64,000 nucleotides of DNA from Parachlorella kessleri (lineage: Eukaryota > Chlorophyta > Trebouxiophyceae > Chlorellales > Chlorellaceae): contig BBXU01002438.1 in assembly GCA_001598975.1 (NCBI GenBank), positions 1 to 64,000 on the forward strand, in the 5' to 3' direction. The notes under the pieces were generated by a model that did no database searches, was not told the DNA's origin, and saw nothing but the letters and a program-made list of their open reading frames with translations. Every line of letters begins with the position of its first letter. The first letter of the stretch is position 1. The translations under genes and the position numbers were made by a program. Below, in pieces: positions 13,201 through 23,600 of the stretch.

Positions 13201-16200
13201 TGCTTGTGTCATGGGGTGGGTTTGGACCGGAGGGGGTGTGTCGCTGGTGGTTGCTAGGTGGAGAAGGCACGAGTCGAGCTTTAATAGTTCCAGTGAAGGT
13301 GGGTGGGTGCACTTGCAGGCAGGCGGTGGGTGGATTTGCCAGCAGCTACCTAGGAGGGTGGAGTGGGTGGGTCTGCCGGGGTGGGCTTCATAGGAGTGCT
13401 GCCAGGGCGGCCGCTTCTCCCTGAGGCCAGTGCACATGCCTTGCATCCCTTCCTGTGGCAATGGTGGCACGCAGTGCCTTGACAGGAACGACACGGGTGA
13501 ACTGTAGTGACAAGGTGGGATGCACTACCGGTACGCTCCTGGGCTTGCCTGAGTTCTGATCCGGGAGGTCGCTCTCTCACTGACTGCTGGTCCCACGACA
13601 GGCCGCGCCTCCTACTGCCTATGACACCTACAGGCAAGCCCGGCATTTGGATTATCCTCGCCATGCAGCTGAGTCCACCCTTGCCTCTGTCATGCAGGCT
13701 GTGGCACCCACGAATCCCCTGCGCATCCTGTTCATCAACCGCCACTACCGGGAGGGGCGCATGATCCTCAACCAAGCGGAGCTTGCCCACAAGATCGAGT
13801 GAGTGGCAGGAGGCGCAATGCCGTCTGGGCGTGTGGTGGGCAGGTGCCCCCATGTCTGGCAATGGTTGAGATTTGCGTGACTGGCAGCATGTGTCATGCT
13901 CTCGTCATGGGCTTGGCTTGGTCCTTAGCAGTCCTTGGCAGGAATCGCTGGCTTGATGCTTGTCTGGTTGGCAGGCAGATGCCCGAGGCCAAGGCCTTCC
14001 CCTCGCTGGACATCCAGCTGCTGTCTTCGTGGCTTCTATAGAGCACAAGCGTGGCTGGGGAACGGAACTGACTGTGGGTTGTCTGTCCTCGCAGGAGGAT
14101 GCCTGAGGCCAGGGCCTTTCCCTCGTTGGACATCCAGCTGCGCTACCTAAACGGCGACGACAAGCTGCTTGACCAAGCCGCCCTCTTCTGGAATGCCTCG
14201 CTGCTCATCTGGCCCCATGGCGCCACCATGGCGCTGACTACCTTCCTGCCCCGGGTGAGTCTGGAAAGCCAGGCACCGACCACGGTTACGGCTTCCTGCT
14301 CTTTGCCTGCTTGGGCGGTGCCCGGGCTTGTGCGGTCGGGCCTGGGAGGGCAGGACAGAGCGTGTTGCGGCTACTTTCGCCTGGTGTGAGTGGCGGCAGT
14401 ACATCACATGGTGGTGCATCACAGAAGCCCTCAGCACTTCCCCTGCAGGGGGCCCAAGCCATCGAGGTGATTCCCTGGGTGGATGAGGACAAGGCTCGGC
14501 AGGCAGAGTGGGTCCAGGTGAGCCCTAGGCACCCAAGCCGTCTTGCTCCTTGCTCGCATTGCTTACTGTCCAGGGGTAGCTCCCCACACTGGGTGGAGGT
14601 AGACACGGCGTGGCTGGCAGGGCACAGTGGGTTAAGGTAGGGGCGCTCCTGAGGCAGCCAGCCCCATTTCGTTGCGAGCCTGAGGCAGCCAGCCCAGCTT
14701 GGTCCATGTCAGGTTGCAGCCACAATTTTTCCTTTTTATTTTCATTGGCCGGTCTGGGAAGACAAGGCCAGGCAGGGTGGGGTAAGGGATGCCTCGGCGG
14801 CCGTGGGCCAAACCAAACGCTCAATGCCTTGAGGCAGCCAGCCCAGTTTTTTGCGAGCTTGAGGCCATGGACCCTCTTCCCTCCCTTCTCCTATGGCAAC
14901 ATGTGTGCACTTACACGCCCTGATTACCAGGCGACACCGCCCATTTACTGGTGATTCCTTGGCGCCGCCCACCACCTCCAAATGTTTATGCACCTGCCAG
15001 TTGGTCGGTTGGTCGCTCTATTGACCCAGCTGGCACCCGTCCCTTGCCCCGGCACGGGCCCGAGGGCGCCCTGTAGCTAGGTCGCAGAATACCATGCCGG
15101 GGGAGCACCTAGCATGCTGGGCGGCATATGCCGCCTAGGATCGAGAGATGATTTTGTTAGCCCATGCTCCCGTGCTTGCCCTGCAGACCATCAGAGGCGC
15201 CTTTTCGTCCCCGGACATCATTTGAATATGGCAGCCGCAGCCGCCATTGAGGAATATTCCCTGCATGTATCTGTCGTGCAGGCCATCAGGGACGCCTTCT
15301 CTCTTGACATCGGGCTTCACATGGTGCAGAACAAGGACCGGCGGCGGTACATGTTCAACCAGGATGTGAGTCATCCCAAGTCCTGGGGGTATCATGCAGC
15401 GTGCTTTGCAGCCTCGCGGTCGAGGCAAAGTGTGCAGCCAGAGTCGTGGCCAACCATTTTTGTATGCGGACAAACCCGCATTAGGAATCTAGTGGGGTCG
15501 TGCTCCTGTGCGCTCTCTCTCGCTTCGCTGGGAGCTGCTGGGCGGTGTTCAATCCCAGCGACAGCACAGCAGGGGCGGCATGTGCAACTTTGATCACGTG
15601 CCCGTGGCTTGGACGGGTATGATTTTAGGTGCAGCTTATGCCTATGGTTATGCATTAAATTATTATACAGCGTGGTATAACCAAGTGAATGGCGCAGGCG
15701 CTGCTGGAGCAGCAGCCGTACTGAGATGTTCCACACACCATGTGGTGATAGTGCCAGGTGCTTAGGCTAGGGTGCTGCTCGTGCTACTGCAGGCGCTGCT
15801 GGAGCAGCAGCCGTACCGGGATGCAACACCGGAGCAGAAGGTGGCGTTGCTGGAGAGGGGGGAGTGCCCGCCAGGTGAGCGCTTTATTAGGTAATGCCTG
15901 CTTGGTGCCACGCCGGAGCAGAAGGTGGCGTTGCTGGAGAGGGGGGAGTGCCCGCCAGGTGAGCGCTTCCCTGCTTGATGAAGGTCCATGCAAGTGCATG
16001 CAGTACCCTTGTACTGCAATGGTGCTGGAGAGAGGGGGAGTGGGGTGGGGCAAGGGCTCCACCCACCATCGGCCAGTTGGTGAAGGCATGGTGCCTGGAT
16101 CTGGCTGTTCCCCATGATCCCTGGAGGAGGTTGCGCTGCCAGCGTGTCTGCAGGGGCCCGCACTACGAGGTCTCTAGGTGCTCTCTTACCACTCAACCGC

Positions 16201-16561
16201 CACGTGCGCAGTCGCGTAAAGCCTTGTGGGGTCCCCCCCACCAGGCCAAGGCAGCGCTAGGCCCGACAACCATGCTATGCCTGCTGTCCATGCAGGCGTC
16301 AACCCCTTCACGTGCCCCTTCTGGTGGAACCACTGGCAGGCCTCGGTCAACCTGGACTGGGCCACCCTGGAGCCAGCCGTCAGGGCTGCCCTGGCACAGC
16401 TGGCGGAGCTCAGGCGGGCGGGCGGCATCCGCCCAGCCAGCCAGGCAGCGCAGCCGGGGACGGCGGCGGCCGCAGCCGAGCCTGCGGCAGCGGCGGGGGC
16501 GGGGGCTGAGCTGGTGCCCGGAGGGGCGAACGCAGGGGCGGCGGCACAGCCCGCGCGGTGA
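9801..16561 (+). CDS. GT61 (DUF563) glycosyltransferase, paralogue B
   Basis: Head-to-head paralogue of the 3,306-9,292 gene with the same predicted Golgi type II role. Thirteen exons fit in phase to about 634 aa: 9801-9896, 10020-10409, 10749-10845, 11090-11211, 11695-11834, 12132-12267, 12949-13110, 13698-13798, 14095-14254, 14449-14517, 15282-15365, 15793-15874 and 16296-16561. Nine of the exons have exactly the same length as in paralogue A. Exon 1 is a signal anchor (RRGRLQLW, then a hydrophobic run). Exon 2 is longer than in A because of a poly-Gln stem. The GT61 motifs FENLVLY, ILFINRHYREGR and IWPHGATMAL are intact. Exons 7, 9 and 12 are each accompanied by decoy partial copies in the adjacent introns. 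The start was chosen because it aligns with the start of paralogue A. Confidence 0.9.
10257..10292 (+). repeat. CAG run coding for poly-Gln in GT61-B stem
   Basis: Twelve uninterrupted CAG triplets inside exon 2, within a longer Gln-rich stretch (about 10,140-10,320). Paralogue A has only a milder Q/P-rich stem at this place, so the run expanded after the duplication. Confidence 0.95.
12590..12995. repeat. Tandem array of decoy acceptors before GT61-B exon 7
   Basis: At least four units, 80-100 bp apart (acceptors near 12,600, 12,669, 12,753, 12,851 and finally the real one at 12,948). Each carries a CAG acceptor followed by the first ~40 nt of exon 7 and then intron text containing ATATATACCCA. 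The last two units are nearly identical. Only the final unit runs on into the full exon. Confidence 0.92.
13973..14155. repeat. Duplicated start of GT61-B exon 9, upstream copy broken by a stop
   Basis: A ~60 bp segment made of an acceptor and the exon-9 start (ATGCCYGAGGCC) occurs at 13,973 and again at the true exon (14,095), about 120 bp later. In the first copy the frame reaches TAG at about 14,038, so using that acceptor would truncate the protein. Confidence 0.88.
15692..15965. repeat. Partial duplications on both sides of GT61-B exon 12
   Basis: A copy of the acceptor plus exon start lies about 100 bp upstream (15,692, followed by a TGA). A ~60 bp copy of the exon end plus donor lies just downstream (about 15,910-15,965), repeating GGAGTGCCCGCCAG and the donor GTGAGCGC. 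The exon is therefore flanked by decoy splice sites of both kinds. Confidence 0.88.
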
Positions 16562-17603
16562 CGGTGAGGTGAGATGCCTCTGGCTGGGTGGTGGCTCCAG
16601 AGGCAGGCAGAGGTTCCAGTCGAGGCGGCAGTAGATGGTGATCCCAAGGTCCCTGTCACCTATTATTAGGCAACGGAGCCTCACTAGGGAAGGTGCAGCC
16701 TTGTGTGAAACCAGCGTGACTTGGCATGTTGCTGGATACTGGCGTTGCTGGGCTTTGGGTTGCTGCTTTTGTGTGTGCTCCCTTATGGCGGCTATCTTGT
16801 TCTAGGAGACCTCGCATTCAAGGTAGGGTTTAGCTTTGTGGTTTGGCTAGTAGGCAGCTTGACACTAGACCTGGGTGCATTAGGCAGCAGCAAAGGTAGG
16901 CACCCGTGCAACCACAAACTCTAGGGTTGAGCGCCTAGCAGGGCTCGTGGGAACCCTTCTGGTCTCACGTGGCTTGAGTGTGTATTCAACCTGCTTCTTT
17001 GTGGCAAAATCTGTCGACTTGACCTGCCATCATTTCATCGCTGTCTATGCCGTCGCTGTGGTTTGGTTCCCTTCCCCGCCCAAGCTCTTCCCTGTCCAGG
17101 CTGTACTGAAGCGGGCGGGCTGTCTGTTACCTGTTACTTGCATCCCCTCAAGTTGTTCCTCGTTAGTAGGTTGTGTATGTTGCCACTGGGCTCTTTGCAG
17201 TGGGTGAGTGTGTTGTCATTCCTTACAAATGGACCTAAGATACCCTTGAGATGTATGACCTTAACACTGTTGTTGTGTGCCGCCCTGACCCCAAGACATA
17301 TGCCATAATCTAGCGATAGGTTGGTTTGTGTACCTCTTACTGGATCCAAATACTAAAGCTGCGTAGATTTGCGACTTCTGCATGCTGCTGTGCTGAGCAC
17401 GCTATGTAAAACCCAAGCAAAACCTCGTTTAGCTGATCAGGGGTGGATAATACATGAGACAAGCCCCTGGAACCCCTGCGTCTGCCTTCATGGCAGTAGT
17501 GCAGACTACCCGTAGCTCAGATGCTTAACCTAGGGCCTAGCCACGGCCCTAGCTTGAGTCCCCCAAGTGGGGCCACCCCCCCACTGACAGACCACTGGCT
17601 GGT
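16562..17603. other. Intergenic, tail-to-tail between GT61-B and the PRMT9-like gene
   Basis: Contains the two 3' UTRs. TGTAA occurs on + at about 17,404, and its reverse complement at about 17,222 serves the minus gene. No coding exon recognised. A partial copy of the dispersed repeat found at 24,945 and 56,623 (around CCCCCAAGTGGGGCC) lies at about 17,555. Confidence 0.5.
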
Positions 17604-20600
17604 CTAGTGCATCTCGAGGGGTGGCTTGGTGAGCGCTGTGAGCGACACGCCCGGCGAGAACTCCGACTGCTGGTGGAGCCTCTCCAGCACCACCAGCTCG
17701 TGGCAGACCTGCAAGGAAAAAAGCGTGCATACTTGCATTCCTGCCCTGTCGGTACAGCCAGCCCCTGGGATGTTGTTCTCTGCTTGCACTGCCAGCGCAT
17801 GGCAGACCTGCAGGGGAAGCAAGAGTGCGTAGTTGCAATCCCGCCCTGTCAGTACAATATCTCACCCATATCCTTTATTCCTCTGCTCGCACCATCCGCT
17901 CGGGGCAGACCTGCAAGGAAGAGCGCATTACAAAGAGTGCATGCTTGCATTCCCGCCCTGTCAGTACAGTCCGCCCCTTCAATTGCTTTTCTCTCGCACC
18001 ACCAGCTCGTGGCAGACCTGCAGGGGAAGGGGAAGTGAGAGGGCAGGGTTGCAATCCCACCCTGTCGGTATGGCCCGCCCCTAACCTTTCTCTCTCTGCT
18101 CACACCACCCGCTCGGGGCAGACCTGCAAGAAAAGGGTATAACCCACACTATGGAGGGTGGGTGCGATTGCATGGCTGCTGATGCAATGCGCTGTTGATA
18201 CCAGCACGGTGCATACATGGAGATGCTGTGCATGCTGTGGTTGGCTTTCATGGCATCGGCAGCCCTGTGGCAGGTGCGGGTCTATAAGTGATGGTGGCAG
18301 GCAAGGCAAACAGAGGAGAGGAAGGGGCGGACTGGGCTGCCGGGGCAGTTTGACTGTGGAAGCAGCAGTGCTCTGCGGGAGTCACCCGAGTGTGAAGGCC
18401 TGTAGAAAACATACAAGAAAAGCACACAAGCAGGCACCTGCTGCAGGGCTGCTGGGTCCAGGAAGAGAGAGCCACAGTGGGCCAGCACCATCTTAAAGTC
18501 CTTCTCAATTGGCGGGAACCGCCGTGACTTGACCCGCATCAGGAAGTCGCTGACCTGCTAGCAGGCAAGGCATGGGGTGCACGTCAGGGCAGTGATGGGT
18601 CTTTGCTGCATGGGCAAGGCTGCATCGGCACGGCGTAATTATTCGAGGTTTGCCAACCTCGAACTTGGGTGGAGAATACGTTACTAACACACACAATGAC
18701 TTCAGTGACTCCTACCCGCCGCTTGCCCTACTATCGCTATTGCGGGAGTCCTCCGCCACCCTGCTGTCATTTGCGATCCCCCCTCTACCCACCGAGCAAA
18801 TCCCCCTCAAGTTGCTAACCCCCCTCCTGGCCTCACCAGAAGCTGGCAGTAGTGGACCCTCTGGCAGTGGGGGTTCTCCACCGAGCACCCCCCCCCCCCA
18901 ATTTTCCACCCCCTCCTGGCCTCACCAGAAGCTGGCAGTAGTGGACCCTCTGGTAGTGAGGGTTCTCCACCGAGGACCCCCCGCCCCACTCAATCTTCCA
19001 GGGCGGCCGCTCCACCCACTCCCCCACGCCCTGCCGCAGCGCAAAGTGCACCTTGCTGCCCTCCCGCTTGGCCAGCACCGTCACCTTGCGGCCCGGCAAC
19101 ACCTGCAGTATGCAGAGGCACTTCAGTAAGGAGCTTTGAACTTCCCGTGCAACGAGGTGCAGTGCAACGAGGTGCAGTGCAACGAGGTGCACTCTGCTGC
19201 CCTCCAGCTGAGCCGACAAGATGTCCTCAGGCCCTGGCTACGCCTGCATTCCATGTCTGGCCACTCAGTCATTGGCTTTGTGAGATGCACCTCGCTGCCG
19301 TCGCGTGAAGGCAGGCGCGGTCACCTTGCAACACTTGCATGCGGTCCAAGAAGGTGAACAATTGCTCAGACAGAGAAGCTTCGCAGTGATCGTTCCTAAT
19401 GGGCAGCCACTCCTCCCACTCCCGCCCCCCCACACACATACACACCTACACAGGAAGGGACTTACTAACTTAGCCGAACATATAAAACATAGAACTGGAC
19501 AGTCTGGCATGCCCAAGCCCCCTGCCCATCCACCCTCCGCATCTCCCCCCACTTCAACAACATGAAGCACCAAATCATTGGGCAATCAAACCTCTCCAAG
19601 CAGGGCTGCGGGGGTTTGACACTGCAACAAACCTACCTGCACAGAGCGATCCAGATACTGCATGGCCTGACCCCAGTGGTGCTCCGCCTGCTGCGCCTGC
19701 TGCGCTCCCTGCTGCGCGCGCTCGGCTGCGCCCTCCACCTCCGCAGCACCATCACTCCCTGCCCCGCTGCTCGCCCCCTCTTCAACCCCGCCGCTGTCAG
19801 GCAAGGCCCTGCCGTGCTCCCCTTCACCCCCCTCCTCCTCAAAGCTGCTGGCAGCTGCTTCGAGGTCGGCGTAGTAGCCAAGGCCACGGTCACCCAGCTT
19901 GAAGGCGTGGCCTGGCATGCGGCCCTGGAAAGCCTCACATGGGAGGAAGCCGCTGCTTTCAAGCCCTTCTGAAGGCGCTGGCACACACGCCGGCTTCTCT
20001 ACTGCCTCGGTGACCAAAGTGGTGGATGCCCTGGTGAGACACGACGCCCCCTGGATTGCAGCGCTGGCTTCCAAGCGGTCGTCCGTAGCAGCAGGCACAG
20101 CATGCCCGCCCTGCTCGGCTCCCACCCTGTGGCTGCTGTGCCCGCCGCCCTCCCCGCACGCTGCCGCCCCTGCTGCGACATCGCCCACGATGGGGGCTGC
20201 ACCCCCAGGAACCCCCTTGCATGGCGAGGCTGGGGCGGGGCCCTCAGCGGCAGGAGCAGCAGGCGTAGCAGGGCCAGCAGGGTCGCCGACCGCAGGCACA
20301 GCAGGGGAGGTCGTGACCCCGGCACTGGTCGGCGCCTTCAACAGCTCTGAGAGGACGCTGCCGCCTAGCCCGTACCCCCTGGGGGCTGCAGCTGGCACCA
20401 ATCAATCAATCAATCAATCAATGCATCAATTGGCTTTCCACAGCAACAGACAGAGCATGTGCCGTAGATGCGAACGCAGCAGGCAAGGCAGAAAAGAGAG
20501 GCTTTCAAGCGCTGTCATTGCTCGCGCTGACATTGCTCGCAAAGCTCAGGAAGTAGAGGTTTATTCTTGTCGACAAAGGGAAGTCAATGAGGGCGCCTGG

Positions 20601-23600
20601 AAAGACTTGCCCCTGGGCATAACTGCAACAGTCCTAAAGGCTGCGGTAGAGACGAGAAGTGAAGCAGGAGGACTATACCAGGAGTGAGTGTGAGGGAAGG
20701 GCGGCTGGGACGAGTCAGCACAGGAAGAAGCTACAGGCCTCCGACGTCAAGGGCCTTAAGGGCTGCAGCAGGACTTGGCACAACAGGGGTTGTGCTGTAG
20801 CGATCCCCGCTGCGGGTCGGCACAGTGCTGGCACTATGCATGCCACACACCCCACTGCATGGAACATGCTGACTCATACGCTGACTCACCGCTGGTGATG
20901 GTGTCGATGTCGTCCAGGTGCAGGTCAAACCAGAAGACAATGGCATTCAGGGTGCCCTCCGCCACCACATCCAGCTTGAGCAGGCTGTCCCTGCATGCAA
21001 GCAGCCTTCCAAACTCGCAGCTGGTACGCCTCGCAGTACGCTGGGTGGACATCCGCTGCAAGTAAGCAGGGAAGCTGCATTGAAAGGGGCACACTTGCAT
21101 AGCAGGCTGTCCCTGCAAGCAAGCAACGTTCGAAATTGGCAGCTAATACGCCTCGCAGTACGCTGGGTGGACATCCGCTGCACGTAAGCAGAGACATTAC
21201 ATTGGAAGAGGCACACTGCATAGCAGGCTGTCCCTGCAAGCCAGCCGAGAAGACATGGTGAGTGCAAGGCCCACTGCATGGCAGGCCGTTCCTGCACGGC
21301 ACCCCCCGAGCCAGCAACTGGAAAGGCACTCTCACTGGAAAGGCATAAGCATTACGACGTCAACCACACCCCACTGCTTCGGAGCAAAAGGTCCATGCGG
21401 CATTACATGTGTCCGCAATGCAATTTTGCTAAGAATCACCCGACCTGGGTATGCGGGAGGCGAGCGCCCCCACATCACTTGCCACACTTGCCGCCATGGC
21501 CCACTCAACACTTCCGACAAGTCGCACCACGCCCTGGCCAACTCAAGCCCAACCAAAACCTAACCTAAGGAACAAGCCCACCAGGGTGTTTGAGAACAAC
21601 CTCCGCACTACCACCCCAGGTATGGGCTTTCCTATAACTTTTCAGAAGCCTCAAATCTGCGTGAGGTCTGCGCTTGCCCTTGACGATTCGCCCTAGCACC
21701 TGGGTGCGCCGGACCGCATGCAGCTGTCATCATCGTATACACACCATACAACCCACCCTACTCAGCAGTCCCCCGCACCTGCCCCAGGTCTTGAGCTCGC
21801 CATCCCATAGTTATTCCAGGACCTTGCTAAGGCCAGTCAGCACCCAGTGGTCAGAAATAGACATAGACACCACATAATCTACCCTACTCAGCAGTCTTCC
21901 GCACCTGCCCCTGGCCTTACGGTCGCCGTCAAAGAAGTATTCCAGCACCTTGGAGGGGCGGGTCAGCGCCCGATGCGGCATCTGATCCAGTCGCACAGCC
22001 TCATAGTCCGCATCCCACCTGAAGAATAGGGAGGAACAGGCAGGAGTCCAGGCAATAAGAGATGGCAACGACGGCGAGTATCACGTATTTGAATGTTCAA
22101 GGCACCGCTGACGCTTCAACAAAGCAGCAGCTTGTTCCGTCTTTCTCCTGCCTGCATACTGACGCAGCTGGCACCCGCCACACTGGTGTCTGACCCACCC
22201 TGTCACTTGCATCTCCATCTTATGAAGACTTATGCTTCCACCGACCCCCAACAGTCAGCACCTCCCCAAGATGCATAAGCCCCTACATGCCTCTGCACTA
22301 CAAAGAAAGGGGTCCCCTTCACAAGGAGACGTCCATTGCACCGGCGCTGAGTACTGGGTGGGCTGGTCCCATTGTAAAGGGCCTCACTACGGTATTTTTT
22401 CTATTATTGGGGCAACAGCGGCCGAAAGGGCCCAACCCTAACCCTAAATCTTCACATGAAAGCCTCACAAGCACTGCCCACCTGTAGGTATTGACGGCTG
22501 ACAGATCAAACCCGGCTACCTCCCCGGTCATGGCCTCGATACCCATGCAGTACAGCGTGGCGGCTGACGGTACAACTGGCGACCCCGGCTGTACCGCCTT
22601 GCGCCGGGCTATCTCCAGCAAGTAGGGGAACTCGTCGCCCATCAGCCCTGCACGATTCAGCCGAGTATGCGGCATTACTACAAGGTACCAGGCATGGCAT
22701 GAAGTGCAAGGCCATCCGGGTTACAAATGACTAATGGTTACTAGGCCATGTCTTGGTCAGAACCTTTCGTCATGTACTCGCCACCCACGCCACTTCCCTG
22801 CCCAACCCCATCGCCGTGGCCATAATCAGAGGACTTCGCAGCCGGAACACTGCACTTGGTCGTGTCCAGACAAAAAAAAAAACGCGTCAAACAGGTCTGT
22901 CACCACCAGCTTAGCACCCCCCCCTAGAAGCCGCATGGGCGTGTCAGGCACGACTAACCCGCATCAAAGAGGTCTGTCACCACCAGGTTGACCCCCAGGG
23001 GCCGCACTTCCCTCCCCCTCTGCAGCATGGCCGTGTCTCGGTGGACCACAGACACCCTGGAAGACAGGTCGGCTGCCGCCACGGCCTACATTGGAGAATG
23101 CGGGATTCCAAAGTCCATTGATTGTAGATCTACTTCTATTGTAGAGTCTACAGGTTGGCCGCCGCCACCGCCTACATGAGGCAGTTGAGCAAGGGATTCT
23201 ATATATCTCGATTCTACATCCCGCTTGTCTGGCAGGGTCCATGCGCAGGGCAAGAGCCTCACGCAGGCAATAGCCTGGGGTCACTGCCCAAGAGCTTAGG
23301 CACACAACCTACCAAGCAAGACACGCGTGTAAGGCACAAGCTGTCCCTACACGAAGCACCTCAGCGCCAAGCAACACTCAACCACCACTCACCAACCACG
23401 TTATGCAGTCAAACTCTTAGTCACACATACAGCCAGGCACCCTAGGCCACCGCCTGCTGCAACAGTGCTCCACCCCAATTGGTCACGCGCTGCCGCCTTC
23501 GTGCTGAATCAGGTAAGATTGGCCGGGGGTGCAGGCTGCCCCAGTGCTGCGCTTGCTACCTCAACCGCGGCCTTGTCAGGTCACTGCTTGTACCACACCC

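Noticed and set aside
12519..13424. Long open frame of 301 codons on +
   Set aside because: It runs through the decoy acceptor array of GT61-B exon 7 in shifting frames and reads repeat text. The real coding part is the 12,949-13,110 exon.
17690..18135. Regularly spaced repeats resembling a CRISPR array
   Set aside because: The repeated unit is an exon edge plus splice site with degenerate copies, spacers are related to each other, there are no cas genes, and the context is an intron of a eukaryotic gene.
20399..20422. AATC tetranucleotide repeat
   Set aside because: Ordinary microsatellite in an intron; no sign of function.
22430..22448. AACCCTAACCCTAAA, telomere-like text
   Set aside because: Only two repeat units inside an intron; too short to be an interstitial telomere and expected by chance in a window of this size.
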